A DNA stretch of 64,000 nucleotides from Actinobacillus vicugnae (GCF_901687125.1 NZ_CABFJY010000044.1:62001-126000); one strand, 5' to 3'. Positions 9,200 through 19,244 are shown, counted from the first letter of the stretch. Notes: generated by a model not told the origin, from the sequence alone. Made by a program: numbers and translations.

Positions 9200-11338
9200 T
9201 TAACCTTGAGTCGCTTGAATTGCGGTTAATGCGATTGTATAAACGATATCATCGACTAATGCACCGCGTGATAAGTCGTTTACTGGTTTACGCATACCTT
9301 GTAGCATTGGGCCGATAGAAACTAAATCAGCCGAACGTTGTACCGCTTTATAAGTGGTGTTACCTGTATTTAAGTCAGGGAACACAAATACGGTTGCTTT
9401 ACCTGCGACTGGAGAGTTAGGAGCTTTAGAACGAGCCACATCTTCCATTACCGCAGCATCGTATTGTAACGGACCATCAATAATTAAATCTGGGCGTTTT
9501 TCTTGTGCAATACGGGTCGCTTCTTTTACTTTCTCTACATCTGCACCAGAACCTGATGTACCTGTTGAGTAAGAAATCATTGCAACACGTGGATCAATAC
9601 CGAACGCTTTTGCTGATTCAGCTGATTGAATTGCGATTTCAGCTAATTGCTCTGCTGTTGGATCTGGGTTTACCGCACAGTCACCATATACAAGTACTTG
9701 GTCTGGTAATAACATAAAGAAGATCGAAGAAACGATTGAGCTACCAGGTGCAGTTTTGATGATCTGCATCGGTGGACGAATTGTATTTGCTGTAGTGTGA
9801 ACTGCGCCAGAGACTAAGCCATCTACTTCGCCAGCTTCTAACATCATTGTACCAAGTACAACGGTGTCGGTTAATTGCTCGCGTGCAACAACTTCGGTCA
9901 TACCTTTGTTTTTACGTAATTCAACTAAACGAGCAACATAGTTTTCGCGAACTTCTTCAGGGTTGATAATCGTAATACCTTTACCTAATACTACGCCTTG
10001 AGATTCAGCTACACGTTGAACATCCGTTGGGTTTGCTAAAAGTACACATTCAGCAATACCACGTTCAGCACATAATGCTGCAGCTTTAACAGTACGAGGT
10101 TCATCACCTTCTGGTAACACGATACGTTTTTTCGCTTGGCGAGCGTATTCTGTTAATTGATAACGGAATGCTGCAGGTGATAAACGACGTGCACGTGTTG
10201 CCGCTTTAGACACTTCATCTACAAAGCCAGCATTGAATTGGCTTGCTACATATTCTTTAATTGAAGCGATACGTTCTTTATCGTCCACTGGCACTTCTAG
10301 GCTAAAGCTTTGTAAGCTAAGTGCAGTTTGCCATGTATTACCTTCAACACGGAATACAGGTACGCCTGATTCAAATGCTTGTTGGCAAAGTTTAGCAATC
10401 GGAGTTTCAATTTTATAACCACCTGTTAATAAGATTGCACCAATTTCAACGCCATTCATTACGGCTAAAGAAGCGGCTACTAATACTTCAGGACGGTCTG
10501 CTGAAGTAACTAATAAGCTACCTGCTTTAAAGTGATCGACCATGTGTGGCAAGCTACGAGCGCAGAATGTAACACCACGAATACGGCGAGTTTGAATTTC
10601 ACCTTCGTTGATAATCGCTGCGTGTAAATGTTTTGCCAAATCAATTGCACGAGTAGCGATTAAATCTGATTTCCACTCAACACAAGCAAGTAATTTAATT
10701 GGACTTTTTACGAATAATGCTTCCACTTCAGCCACATTTTGTGTGCTGTGTTGGAATGAGTCGAAGATTTCGGTCAAATCTGGACGGGTACGACCTGATT
10801 CATCTACTGGAGCATTGAATTTGTTGATGATTACACCTAATAAGTTAGGGTTATGACGACCACCAAATTCTGAAGCTGCTGCCTCAATACGTTCTTTTAA
10901 TTGCGCAGGTTTATCTGAACCTGGTGCCGCAACTAAGATAATTTCTGCATCTAACGCTTGAGCAATATCGTAATTGACGCTATTTGCGTATGAGTTTTTA
11001 CGCGTTGGGATCAAACCTTCAATGATTACAACTTCATTGTTTTTTGAAAGTTGTTGATGACGCTCAACCACTTTCTCTAATAACACATCACTTTGGTTTT
11101 GACCAATTAATGCTTCAGCTTCGCTCAACATAAATGGTTCACCCACTTCCGTGGTTTGTGCTGCTTTAATAATAGAAGTAGAGCGGTCTAATGCATCTTC
11201 ACCAGTAATTGGTTGTGCAATAGGTTTTAAGAAGCCAACTTTAGAACCTTTTTGTTCTAAAGCGTGAACTAAACCTAAACTTACACTTGTTAAACCAACA
11301 CCTGTTGTTGTTGGGATTAAGATAATAGTTCTCGACAT
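9200..11338 (-). CDS. pta: Phosphate acetyltransferase
   Basis: Pta interconverts acetyl-CoA and acetyl phosphate, the first step of mixed-acid acetate formation. The 712-residue product is the long gamma-proteobacterial form. It has an N-terminal P-loop-like regulatory domain (begins [20 protein letters not shown]), a central DRTGG domain and the C-terminal catalytic PTA_PTB domain (about 390-712), which includes [12 protein letters not shown] and [15 protein letters not shown]. It lies 52 bp downstream of ackA on the same strand. Confidence 0.97.
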   Translation of the reverse strand: MSRTIILIPTTTGVGLTSVSLGLVHALEQKGSKVGFLKPIAQPITGEDALDRSTSIIKAAQTTEVGEPFMLSEAEALIGQNQSDVLLEKVVERHQQLSKNNEVVIIEGLIPTRKNSYANSVNYDIAQALDAEIILVAAPGSDKPAQLKERIEAAASEFGGRHNPNLLGVIINKFNAPVDESGRTRPDLTEIFDSFQHSTQNVAEVEALFVKSPIKLLACVEWKSDLIATRAIDLAKHLHAAIINEGEIQTRRIRGVTFCARSLPHMVDHFKAGSLLVTSADRPEVLVAASLAVMNGVEIGAILLTGGYKIETPIAKLCQQAFESGVPVFRVEGNTWQTALSLQSFSLEVPVDDKERIASIKEYVASQFNAGFVDEVSKAATRARRLSPAAFRYQLTEYARQAKKRIVLPEGDEPRTVKAAALCAERGIAECVLLANPTDVQRVAESQGVVLGKGITIINPEEVRENYVARLVELRKNKGMTEVVAREQLTDTVVLGTMMLEAGEVDGLVSGAVHTTANTIRPPMQIIKTAPGSSIVSSIFFMLLPDQVLVYGDCAVNPDPTAEQLAEIAIQSAESAKAFGIDPRVAMISYSTGTSGSGADVEKVKEATRIAQEKRPDLIIDGPLQYDAAVMEDVARSKAPNSPVAGKATVFVFPDLNTGNTTYKAVQRSADLVSIGPMLQGMRKPVNDLSRGALVDDIVYTIALTAIQATQG

Positions 11339-11365
11339 ATGTAATTCCGATTGTGTGAAATAGGA

Positions 11366-11387
11366 AAAGGGCAGAATCCTGCCCTTG
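11366..11387 (-). terminator. Intercistronic hairpin between ackA and pta
   Basis: A perfect GGGCAG / CTGCCC stem flanked by AA/TT sits in the 52-bp gap between the ackA stop and the pta start. Read on the minus strand it is followed by TTTTCC, so it may be a partial terminator or an mRNA-stabilising hairpin that tunes the ackA:pta ratio. Confidence 0.55.
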
Positions 11388-11390
11388 TAA

Positions 11391-12599
11391 TTATAATGCT
11401 AATTTAGCAGTGTCTTGTGCAATCACTAACTCTTCATTTGTTGGGATTACTACAGCTTTAAATGCTGAATCATCAGCAGTAATTATACCTGATTTACCAA
11501 AACGAGCGGCTAAGTTACGTTCGTTATCTAATTTAACACCGAGTAATTTTAAGTGGTTTAAAGCTAACTCACGTACGTGACCCGAGTTTTCACCAATACC
11601 ACCAGTAAATGCGATAGCATCTAAGTGATCATCGCCTAAAATTGCCATATATGCGCCGATATATTTTGCTAAACGATAGCTATAAACATCTAAAGCACGT
11701 TTTGCTTCTGGTTTTGAAGTATCGTCATAGTTATCTTCTGCATAGCGACAGTCACTAGTTACTTCAGTTAAACCTAAAAGACCTGATTTTTTCACTAAAG
11801 TCTCTTCAATTTGCTCCATTGACATACCTAAGTTTTTGTATAGGTAGAAAATGATTGCAGGGTCAATATCACCAGAACGTGTACCCATTACTAAGCCTTC
11901 TAATGGAGTTAATCCCATAGAAGTATCAATACATTTACCGTTACGAACTACAGATACAGAACCACCATTACCTAAGTGACAAATAATTACATTAGTTTGA
12001 TCTACAGGTTTACCTGCTAATTCAGCAACTTGTGACGTAATAAATAAATGGCTCGTACCATGTGCACCATAGCGACGAATACCATTTTCTTTATAGAGTT
12101 TGTATGGAAGCGCGTATAAATATGCTTCCTCAGGCATTGTTTGGTGGAATGCTGTATCAAACACAGCAACGTTTTTCTCTTTTAAATCAGGGAAAATACG
12201 GAATGCTTCTTTAATACCGATTAAATGTGCTGGGTTGTGAAGTGGAGCAAATTGAATAGCGTTCTCAATGCCTTTAACTACATCATCATTGATCACTACT
12301 GATGAAGTGAATTGCTCGCCACCGTGAACGATACGGTGACCGATAGCACCAATGCTTGATTTTAGTTCTTCAGATAATAATTCATTTGCAATGAATGTTA
12401 ATGCTTCGCTATGCGCTGCTCCTGCACCTAAATCTGCATTGCCTTTTTCGCCGTTTAATTTCCATTTAATACGAGCATCTTCTAAATGAAATGCTTCCGC
12501 TAAGCCAGATAATTTTTCATCACCAGTCTTAGGATCTAAGATAGCAAATTTTAGAGAAGAGCTACCACAGTTAAGGATAAGGATTAAGTTTTTAGACAT
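11391..12599 (-). CDS. ackA: Acetate kinase
   Basis: AckA makes ATP and acetate from acetyl phosphate. From the ATG at 12599 the product is 402 residues, the usual length. It starts [19 protein letters not shown] (phosphate-binding loop) and contains [20 protein letters not shown] and TGGIGENSG. The frame is open for 27 codons further upstream, but that extension is not family-like and lies upstream of the AGGTG ribosome site. First gene of the ackA-pta operon. Confidence 0.97.
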   Translation of the reverse strand: MSKNLILILNCGSSSLKFAILDPKTGDEKLSGLAEAFHLEDARIKWKLNGEKGNADLGAGAAHSEALTFIANELLSEELKSSIGAIGHRIVHGGEQFTSSVVINDDVVKGIENAIQFAPLHNPAHLIGIKEAFRIFPDLKEKNVAVFDTAFHQTMPEEAYLYALPYKLYKENGIRRYGAHGTSHLFITSQVAELAGKPVDQTNVIICHLGNGGSVSVVRNGKCIDTSMGLTPLEGLVMGTRSGDIDPAIIFYLYKNLGMSMEQIEETLVKKSGLLGLTEVTSDCRYAEDNYDDTSKPEAKRALDVYSYRLAKYIGAYMAILGDDHLDAIAFTGGIGENSGHVRELALNHLKLLGVKLDNERNLAARFGKSGIITADDSAFKAVVIPTNEELVIAQDTAKLAL

Positions 12600-12905
12600 G
12601 TCAAACACCTTTTTTCTTTGTTTGTGAAAGGATTGATAAATTGGCACACAAGAAGTGTGTACGTCACTATAAGAATACACTTTTCAGCACATAAAATAAA
12701 TTGCTATTCCCAAATAATAGTGAAAAACTGCTTAAATTTTGATTCGAACTAGAGTTTTGTTTCAAATAAAGTACACTTTATACCTAAACAAAGCTTTTTT
12801 ATTTGCACTCGATCACGAAATAACAAAAAAGCAGTGGAGCATAAGCGGTTATTTTCTTACAATAATTTGCAAATTTTTATGCTAAAACAAAGAGGAGTGA
12901 TTTCT
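12600..12905. promoter_or_regulatory. Divergent intergenic region between ackA and cpdB
   Basis: About 300 AT-rich bases that must hold the divergent promoters of ackA-pta and cpdB. A degenerate uptake sequence (ATAAGCGGTTATTTTC) lies at about 12841. A GGAGTGATTTCT ribosome site precedes cpdB. I see no convincing consensus operator. Confidence 0.5.
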
Positions 12906-14885
12906 ATGTTAAATAGAAGACGTTTTATTCAATTAGGTGCAAGTGCAATGCTTGTATTAGGTACACAACGTTTTGCATTTGCAGCAGGCACAAGTAATAA
13001 TGCAGATTTACGTATTATTGCGACAACCGATATTCACAGTTTTTTAACGGACTTTGATTATTATAAAGATGCACCAACTGAAAAATTTGGTTTTACTCGT
13101 ACAGCAAGTTTAATTGAACAAGCACGTAAAGAAGTTCAAAACAGTGTGTTAGTGGATAACGGCGATTTAATTCAAGGTAACCCAATTGCAGATTATCAAG
13201 TAACTGTTGGCGCTAAAGAAGGAAAAGCAGATCCTGCAATTAAGGCACTTAATGCAATGAAGTACGAAGTAGGTACACTGGGTAATCACGAGTTTAACTA
13301 CGGTTTAGCCTATTTAGATAATGTGCTCAAACAGGCTCATTTTCCAATTATCAATGCTAATATCGTAAAACCAGGTACTGATGAACCATTCTTCCAGCCT
13401 TATTTTATTCAAGAAAAAACCATTATTGACACAAACGGCAAACCACGAACTTTAAAAATTGGTTATATTGGCTTTGTACCACCGCAAGTTATGGTGTGGG
13501 ATAAAGCGAATCTTGATGGTAAAGTTGAAGCGCGTGATATTGTAAAAACGGCAGAAAAATATGTGCCTATTGTGAAAGCTCAAGGTGCAGATGTAATTAT
13601 TGCTTTAGCACATACAGGTCCTTCTGACGAACCTTATAAAGAAGGAGCAGAAAACTGCGCATTCTATCTTGCAGATGTTAAAGGTATTGATGCAGTTATT
13701 TTTGGACATTCTCATCGTCTATTCCCAAACAAAGAGTTTGAAAAATCACCAAATGCAGATATTGCCAAAGGTACTATGAAAGGTGTACCAGAAAGCATGG
13801 CAGGTTACTGGGGCAATAATATCAGTGTCGTAGATTTAAGTTTAGCCGAACAGAATGGTAAATGGGCGGTAGTAGATGGCAAAGCGGCTCTTCGTCCGAT
13901 TTATGATGCAGAAGCGAAAAAAGCAACTGTTGAAAATCACCCTGAGATCGTTGCTTTATTGAAAGAAACCCATGAAGAAACTCGTAAATTTGTTTCACAA
14001 CCAATTGGTAATGCAACTGATAATATGTACAGCTATTTAGCACTAGTACAAGACGATCCAACTATTCAAATCGTAAACCAAGCACAAAAAGCCTATGTAG
14101 AAAATGTGGTAGTGAAAGGCTTACCTGAGTTAGCTGGTTTACCAGTATTAAGTGCAGGTGCTCCGTTTAAAGCAGGTGGGCGTAAAAATGACCCAACAGG
14201 CTTCACCGAGGTAGATAAAGGACAATTAACCTTCCGCAATGCGGCAGATCTATATCTTTATCCGAATACCCTTGTTGTTGTAAAAGCAACGGGGGCAGAG
14301 CTAAAAGAATGGCTAGAATGTAGCGCAGGAATGTTTAAACAAATTGACCCAACTAGCACACAGCCACAAAGTTTATTAGACTGGACTGGTTTCCGTACTT
14401 ACAACTTTGATGTCATTGATGGAGTAGAGTACCAGTTTGATATTACCCAACCAGCTCGTTATGACGGGGAATGCAAATTAATCAACGAGAAAGCACATCG
14501 AGTAGTGAATCTAACTTTTAATGGTAAACCAGTCGATCCAAAACAAGAGTTTTTAATTGCCACTAATAATTATCGTGCCTACGGTGGTAAATTCCCTGGT
14601 ACAGGCGATAGCCATATTGTGTTTGCTGCACCTGATGAAAATCGTCAGATTTTAGCAAACTACATTTCGGCAGAAAGTAAAGCTAAAGGTCATGTTGTGC
14701 CAACGGCAGATAAAAACTGGCGCATTGCACCGATCAATGCAAAAGTGAAATTAGATGTTCGTTTTGAGACCTCACCAACAGAACAAGCGGCGACATTTAT
14801 TAAAGAAAAAGCACAATATCCAATGACATTAGTTGGTACTGATGAAGTTGGTTTTGCGGTGTATCAAGTTGATTTAACTAAATAG
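12906..14885 (+). CDS. cpdB: 2',3'-cyclic-nucleotide 2'-phosphodiesterase / 3'-nucleotidase (periplasmic)
   Basis: CpdB hydrolyses 2',3'-cyclic nucleotides and 3'-nucleotides in the periplasm for nucleoside salvage. The 659-residue product has a signal peptide with an [10 protein letters not shown] motif resembling a twin-arginine signal. The metallophosphatase domain follows with [33 protein letters not shown] and FGHSHRLFP metal-binding motifs. The 5'-nucleotidase C-terminal domain then supplies the substrate site. The ATG at 12906 has GGAG upstream; an in-frame extension to 12834 would bury the signal peptide. Confidence 0.93.
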   Translation: MLNRRRFIQLGASAMLVLGTQRFAFAAGTSNNADLRIIATTDIHSFLTDFDYYKDAPTEKFGFTRTASLIEQARKEVQNSVLVDNGDLIQGNPIADYQVTVGAKEGKADPAIKALNAMKYEVGTLGNHEFNYGLAYLDNVLKQAHFPIINANIVKPGTDEPFFQPYFIQEKTIIDTNGKPRTLKIGYIGFVPPQVMVWDKANLDGKVEARDIVKTAEKYVPIVKAQGADVIIALAHTGPSDEPYKEGAENCAFYLADVKGIDAVIFGHSHRLFPNKEFEKSPNADIAKGTMKGVPESMAGYWGNNISVVDLSLAEQNGKWAVVDGKAALRPIYDAEAKKATVENHPEIVALLKETHEETRKFVSQPIGNATDNMYSYLALVQDDPTIQIVNQAQKAYVENVVVKGLPELAGLPVLSAGAPFKAGGRKNDPTGFTEVDKGQLTFRNAADLYLYPNTLVVVKATGAELKEWLECSAGMFKQIDPTSTQPQSLLDWTGFRTYNFDVIDGVEYQFDITQPARYDGECKLINEKAHRVVNLTFNGKPVDPKQEFLIATNNYRAYGGKFPGTGDSHIVFAAPDENRQILANYISAESKAKGHVVPTADKNWRIAPINAKVKLDVRFETSPTEQAATFIKEKAQYPMTLVGTDEVGFAVYQVDLTK

Positions 14886-14900
14886 TGTTATCACCAGCTT

Positions 14901-14931
14901 TAAGCACGGAATACTCGGTATTCCGTGCTTA
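14901..14931. terminator. Bidirectional terminator between cpdB and nadV
   Basis: Perfect 13-14-bp stem TAAGCACGGAATAC with its complement around a three-base loop. It serves the convergent cpdB and nadV transcripts. Confidence 0.85.
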
Positions 14932-16410
14932 TTATAATTGAGCGTGAATATTATCTCTAATTTGATCAAAGCTCGTATTGTTTACTAGTTTCCCATTCTC
15001 AAAAACGAGCACTAATAAATCATCAGAGAAATCATCTTCTGCAGTTAATCCATCTACATAATGCTCATACGACAGTACTTTAACTCGACCTTTCTGAGAC
15101 TTTTTCAAACCGTCATCCGTTTTAGGATTTTTAAAAATGGCTTTCTCAACTCCATTGATCGTGATAGAAGTCGCTTTTACTGCAAAGCCAAGAGTATCTC
15201 TTGTATTGCGTTGATAGGTTTGCGCGCCAACACCAAACACAATATTACTAGAGGCAAAACCTTTTCGTTCTAATCCTTCCAATACCGCTAACATTTTTTC
15301 ATAAGTCACGCCATCACCATAAATAGCGCCAATGTGCGGATCTAATACTTTATAGCCTTTGGAATTCAGCGTTCCTCCAAAAATATCCCATAAACATTCG
15401 ATTAAACCTTTACGTTCTTGTTTATCACAAGCGGTCGGATTTCCACAAAGAATTGCAAAAAAATCACCGCTATCTGGGCGAATCACAACACGCGCATATT
15501 CTGGACGCGCTAAAATTTCCTGTTTTAATAATGGCAAATTAACACTGATGTTATGCCAAAAGTCTGTAGTATCAGCCACAATCGACAGCATATTATGAGG
15601 AAATTTCTGCATTAAATAGCGGAATGTTGGCAATTCATCCACACCGTGCGCACTCATCACAGAATGTTCTGAAGCAGGAATAGAGGAGCCAATTAGCTGC
15701 TGCGAGCCATAATATCCTTCAATAAATGAAATAGCAGGAATGGTATCTGTGCCTAAGAAGCACGTTAAATGTCCAGCACCAGATAATTCTGCCGACTCTA
15801 ATGAACTCATGCCACGCATTGAAAAATCATGGGACTGAAACAGAAGGTGATCATGATTATCACAGGTTTTTTGCGCAAATTGAGTGAGGGTAGAGCGATA
15901 AGCAAAAGCAATAGAAGCGGAAGTTATCGGTTGCCATAAACAAACATTAATCAGCGTTTCTAAGTAATTGGTTAGCCAAAAAAAACGAGGATCTGTGTTT
16001 TCAATCGTCATTACAGGCACTTTAGGCGCAATCGATTGTCCTTCAGGAATTGCTTTGATTCGAATCGGTAAATAACCTAACTGATGCAATTGTGCAATAT
16101 GTTCACCCGTATCATTAATTTGTAATGTTTTCGTAATAAATTGCGAATATTCAGATACCACCTCATCTTGCGGGCGACTAAAAAAATTATCATTAAAATA
16201 GTTAATCAAATATTTGCGGATAAATGCCTGAAAACCAAATGATACAATACGGGTTAAATAGGGCGCCTGTCGATTACTACGAGGGGTAAATGTACTATAA
16301 ATAATTTGTGTATTTTCTGGATACTGAATACGATGTGAAGTTTTATAAAAATCGCATAACAAGGACGGAATCAGACTAGAACGTAATGTTTTGTTTAATA
16401 TATTATTCAT
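14932..16410 (-). CDS. nadV: Nicotinamide phosphoribosyltransferase NadV
   Basis: NadV converts nicotinamide plus PRPP to NMN, so NAD can be made without the classical V factor. The 492-residue product matches the roughly 495-residue H. ducreyi family. Characteristic segments are SLLCDFYKTSHRIQYP at the N-terminus, MRGMSSLESAELSGAGHL, VVIRPDSGDFF and FGVGAQTYQRNTRDTLGFAVK. I chose the ATG at 16410 because AAGGTGG lies upstream; the frame extends 48 codons further into a hydrophobic, non-homologous stretch. It sits on the chromosome about 0.4 kb from the phage insertion at dif. Confidence 0.95.
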   Translation of the reverse strand: MNNILNKTLRSSLIPSLLCDFYKTSHRIQYPENTQIIYSTFTPRSNRQAPYLTRIVSFGFQAFIRKYLINYFNDNFFSRPQDEVVSEYSQFITKTLQINDTGEHIAQLHQLGYLPIRIKAIPEGQSIAPKVPVMTIENTDPRFFWLTNYLETLINVCLWQPITSASIAFAYRSTLTQFAQKTCDNHDHLLFQSHDFSMRGMSSLESAELSGAGHLTCFLGTDTIPAISFIEGYYGSQQLIGSSIPASEHSVMSAHGVDELPTFRYLMQKFPHNMLSIVADTTDFWHNISVNLPLLKQEILARPEYARVVIRPDSGDFFAILCGNPTACDKQERKGLIECLWDIFGGTLNSKGYKVLDPHIGAIYGDGVTYEKMLAVLEGLERKGFASSNIVFGVGAQTYQRNTRDTLGFAVKATSITINGVEKAIFKNPKTDDGLKKSQKGRVKVLSYEHYVDGLTAEDDFSDDLLVLVFENGKLVNNTSFDQIRDNIHAQL

Positions 16411-16808
16411 AATAACCACCTTTATGTTTTGTACAACGAAATAAAGTCTAGCATATGCAACAATAAAATGATAAGCATTTATGACAAAATGAATAAAAAT
16501 ATAGAATAACTGCATAAAATGTAATGTATCATTTTCATTATTTAGAAAGTTCAATCAAATAAGCGGCCATTTTTGCCAGATTTTTTGCAAATTTATCTGA
16601 AAAATAGCTACTTATAGAATTTAAGAAACCATCAGAGAAAGATGGTTAATGACTTAAAGCTATAATGGCGAAATCATTAAGTCATTACAACTTGGTTTAT
16701 CCATACAAGCGGTCAAATTTGCGTAAAATTTTGCACAAGACATAAGTAAACCATTAATTATGAATAAGAAATCATAAGCTCTTATAAATCAATGGCTTAC
16801 ATCATTTT
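16411..16808. other. Intergenic region and chromosomal left flank of dif
   Basis: No gene seen. It contains degenerate uptake sequences near 16560 and a full ACAAGCGGTCA near 16707. A long inverted repeat (TAATGACTTAA / TTAAGTCATTA, about 16646-16688) lies between them. The last part, 16776-16808, resembles the DNA just left of the phage's internal dif-like site with only four transition differences. Confidence 0.6.
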
Positions 16809-16907
16809 AATTCGCATAATGCTTTTTAAGGTTATGTTGAATTTGAGGGCAGTAAAATTCCCAAGGCTGCCCGAAAAATTTACACATAACCTTGTATTAT
16901 GCGAATT
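16809..16907 (+). other. Left prophage junction with forked Xer hairpin (attL/attP-type)
   Basis: XerC-type arm AATTCGCATAA (16809-16819), a 12-bp centre (TGCTTTTTAAGG) and XerD-type arm TTATGTTGAAT (16832-16842). The opposite strand repeats the pattern inverted at 16884-16906 (ACATAACCTT, then ATTATGCGAAT). The single strand can therefore fold into a long stem with an inner GGGCAG/CTGCCC hairpin at its tip. CTXphi uses this arrangement to integrate as single-stranded DNA. Here the XerC arm is joined to chromosomal DNA. Confidence 0.85.
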
Positions 16908-16933
16908 AGGCTATAGTGCATTAAGGGCATTTT

Positions 16934-17218
16934 ATGGCTGATATCACTTTATCTCACATCACACCTAAGCATTTCTTTGAGACAGTTAAACTCTTAAAAA
17001 TGACCGAACATCGTATTTATTTAACCGTTGATTCCATTGAAGTCCGTTTTCGTTATGATAGGAACGAGCCTCCAGCAGCGACAGACAAGCGATTTCAGCA
17101 GCTGGAGCATTTTATGTTATTTCTTCAGGAGTTAGTTAATTCAGACGTACCTGTTGATTTAGATGAGTTTATCAGGACATATCGAAGAACAGCGGGAGGG
17201 CATTTTTATAAACGTTAA
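16934..17218 (+). CDS. Inovirus protein of unknown function, 94 aa (copy 1)
   Basis: I do not recognise this 94-residue basic protein (begins MADITLSHITPKHFFETVK, ends AGGHFYKR). It has no signal peptide or membrane segment. The middle (FRYDRNEPPAATDKRFQQLEHF) and the end are charged, suggesting a cytoplasmic, possibly nucleic-acid-associated role. It lies between the attachment hairpin and the repressor, so it belongs to the early/replication module and is carried in both copies. An AAGGGC ribosome site precedes the ATG. Identical to the protein at 23452. Confidence 0.75.
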   Translation: MADITLSHITPKHFFETVKLLKMTEHRIYLTVDSIEVRFRYDRNEPPAATDKRFQQLEHFMLFLQELVNSDVPVDLDEFIRTYRRTAGGHFYKR

Positions 17219-17242
17219 AAGTTGTATAAAAAGCGCGCAAAG

Positions 17243-17295
17243 AAGTTCGGGAGTTCTGTAACACCCGAACTTTGGTATGGTTTTCCATACTTTTT
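17243..17295 (+). terminator. Tandem hairpins between orf94 and the repressor gene (copy 1)
   Basis: A perfect AAGTTCGGG / CCCGAACTT stem (17243-17272) is followed by GTATGG-TTTT-CCATAC and a T5 tail (17275-17295). The second is a good terminator for orf94. The first, in a non-coding stretch of a phage replication module, could instead be part of the replication origin. Confidence 0.65.
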
Positions 17296-17331
17296 AATGT
17301 TTCCGAGTTAAAAAATTTGTTCAATTTTTAT

Positions 17332-17526
17332 CTATTTTGTTGTTTCCGTTGTTTTGTGTATTAAGTCTTGTTTAGCCTCATTTAGATAATTTTCTATCAT
17401 AAAATTTACAACATCAGTCCATTTTGTGACTCGACCTGTCTTTGCCGTCACTTCTACAGCAACCCTTTCTATTTTCATATGCGTTTCAGCTGGTACGCCT
17501 AAATTTTTACGTTTAGCAGTGTTCAT
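17332..17526 (-). CDS. Probable ribbon-helix-helix repressor, RstR-like position (copy 1)
   Basis: The 64-residue protein begins with a basic segment (MNTAKRKNLGVPAETHMKIERVA) followed by helices (VTKWTDVVNFMIENYLNE). This is the beta-strand/helix/helix pattern of small Arc/MetJ-type regulators. It is transcribed divergently from rep, with two palindromic operator-like sites in between. That is the gene position of the CTXphi repressor RstR, although there is no evident sequence relation. Function is inferred from size, fold pattern and position. Identical to the copy at 23850. Confidence 0.72.
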   Translation of the reverse strand: MNTAKRKNLGVPAETHMKIERVAVEVTAKTGRVTKWTDVVNFMIENYLNEAKQDLIHKTTETTK

Positions 17527-17594
17527 TTTTTATCCTTATTTTGAGCATTTAAATTGATTTGTACATTGTATTTCACAAAAATGATTCTAGAAAA

Positions 17595-17660
17595 TGTGAT
17601 ATTGATCACTTGCTCACAAATGAAAAATCTTTTAAGATATTATCACTTGTGAGCAAGTGA
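17595..17660. promoter_or_regulatory. Two palindromic operators plus CRP-like site in the repressor-rep region (copy 1)
   Basis: Site 1 is TCACTTGCTCACAAATGA (17606-17623). Site 2 at 17643-17660 (TCACTTGTGAGCAAGTGA) is its reverse complement with one mismatch. Their starts are 37 bp apart, between the divergent repressor and rep genes. A CRP-type sequence, TGTGATATTGATCACT (17595-17610), overlaps the left end of site 1. The expected reading is cooperative repressor binding with possible host catabolite control. Confidence 0.7.
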
Positions 17661-17685
17661 ATATTTAAAATTAAAAGGTTGCTTT

Positions 17686-18837
17686 ATGAACTATCACATC
17701 GACTGGTTATCAATAGAACAAGATTTTGGATTCGAAATTCCAGAATCTACGCTTGCATCTATTTTTGATTTCGGTGTAATAGGCATTCATTTAGACACTG
17801 GAGAAGTTCAAAATGGCATAAGAACAGGAAAATATCGTCACAAAGGCAGTTTCTGCGATGAAGTTTCGATTAAGGTTTCTGGGTCGGTTATTCGGATGGA
17901 AGGTAATCCTAGCCGTTGGAATAAAGTCGAAAATGTTCTAGGCTTTACCGATATTGATTCTTGTGTTTCTTGTTTCAATAATATTCTTTTCTCTCTTAAA
18001 CTCCCTTTATTTACTCGTTGTACTGAGATTTTCCACTGTCAAGGCAAAGACGGTGAAAAAGTACGTAACTTTTCAAATGGCGCAATCATCAAGCGTTTAG
18101 ATATTACGACTAATGTTTCCGTAGGTCGTGGCAATGAACGTACTTTCTTAAAAGCCCTTTCACAAATGCGTTACCGCAATTCAATCGGTAGATTACATAC
18201 AAACGGCTGCACAGCAGACTGGCTAAGTGCAAAGGGCAATGCCAATCTTATTTACCCGTCCTGTTATATCAAGCATGAAGAGCTATTAATTCATTCTTAC
18301 GACAAAATCAAAAATAAATTTGGTGAACAGTCAGCAGAATTTCAATATTACAAAAAAGTTTACGATTACTGCGAACAAAATGGGGTAGTTCGCTTTGAGC
18401 AAAAGCTTAAGTCACGTTATTTACAGCGAGAAGGGCTTTGTTACTGGGGTTTAAGTGATTTTTCGGATTTAGAAGCATTACAGAAAGGGTTTGTAGATAT
18501 GCATAAAAAATTAAGTGTGAGCGAAGTGAAATTAGAAACAATAGCCGAGCAACTTGTTTCAGAAGGGATAGTCGATACATTGCGTAAAGCGAGTACAACC
18601 GCTTATTACGCTATGTTATGGGCTAATGGGCAGAATCTTTTTTTAAAAGAGGCTCAATTTAAATTACACCGAGCAAGATTACGCAAAATAGGGATAGATA
18701 TCGCAAACCCTTGTGATATAGAAAAATTCCAAGCCGTTAGAGTGATTTCATGTGAGCAGATCTTCGTTAAACCGTTTAAAGCCCCCGATTTTTATCAATA
18801 TCCAAGCAATATGCCGAAATTGCGGTTAGTTGCTTAA
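17686..18837 (+). CDS. Inovirus replication initiation protein, gene II/X family (copy 1)
   Basis: The 383-residue protein resembles phage/plasmid replication proteins of the gene II/X (CRI) type, which nick the viral strand to start rolling-circle replication. Visible family-like segments are MNYHIDWLSIEQDF, KRLDITTNVSVGRGNERTFL, a lysine/tyrosine-rich stretch with IHSYDKIKNKF, and VVRFEQKLKSRYLQREGL. An AAAGG ribosome site precedes the ATG. It is the first gene of the rightward replication operon (rep then ssb). Identical to the copy at 24204. Confidence 0.85.
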   Translation: MNYHIDWLSIEQDFGFEIPESTLASIFDFGVIGIHLDTGEVQNGIRTGKYRHKGSFCDEVSIKVSGSVIRMEGNPSRWNKVENVLGFTDIDSCVSCFNNILFSLKLPLFTRCTEIFHCQGKDGEKVRNFSNGAIIKRLDITTNVSVGRGNERTFLKALSQMRYRNSIGRLHTNGCTADWLSAKGNANLIYPSCYIKHEELLIHSYDKIKNKFGEQSAEFQYYKKVYDYCEQNGVVRFEQKLKSRYLQREGLCYWGLSDFSDLEALQKGFVDMHKKLSVSEVKLETIAEQLVSEGIVDTLRKASTTAYYAMLWANGQNLFLKEAQFKLHRARLRKIGIDIANPCDIEKFQAVRVISCEQIFVKPFKAPDFYQYPSNMPKLRLVA

Positions 18838-18877
18838 GTTTTAGTAGTTAAGTTATAACATTTTAAAGGAGCATTTT

Positions 18878-19213
18878 ATGCGTACAGGTTTTTATATCGT
18901 CGGTATTCTTAAAGGATACAAAAATTCATCATTTACTAACCGTGAAACCGGTGAAGTCAAAGATAAGCACAATTTGGGTTTGCAGCTTCAAGAACCCGAT
19001 GGCTACGGTGGTTACAACACATCAACCCAAGAAGTTAAATTAGATGATCGTTGTGTAAATGACAATTTAAAAAGAACCATTGAGCAATTCAAAAATAAAT
19101 TAGTGATGGTTTTAGTTTATCCACGTGAATGGGCGATGGAAGGTGGTCGTAAAGGGATTACATATAATTTTGATGAAAACTCAACAATTGAGCTTGTTAA
19201 TGAAAAACAATAA
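18878..19213 (+). CDS. Inovirus single-stranded DNA-binding protein, gene V-like (copy 1)
   Basis: The 111-residue protein (begins MRTGFYIVGILKGYKNSSF) has the size, strand-rich pattern and position, directly after rep, of filamentous-phage helix-destabilising proteins. These coat nascent viral DNA and switch synthesis from double-stranded forms to virion strands. RstB of CTXphi is the positional equivalent. Strong ribosome site AAAGGAG. No signal peptide. Identical to the copy at 25396. Function is inferred from family resemblance and context. Confidence 0.75.
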   Translation: MRTGFYIVGILKGYKNSSFTNRETGEVKDKHNLGLQLQEPDGYGGYNTSTQEVKLDDRCVNDNLKRTIEQFKNKLVMVLVYPREWAMEGGRKGITYNFDENSTIELVNEKQ

Positions 19214-19244
19214 ACCCTTACAAATCAATGACTTACATCATTTT

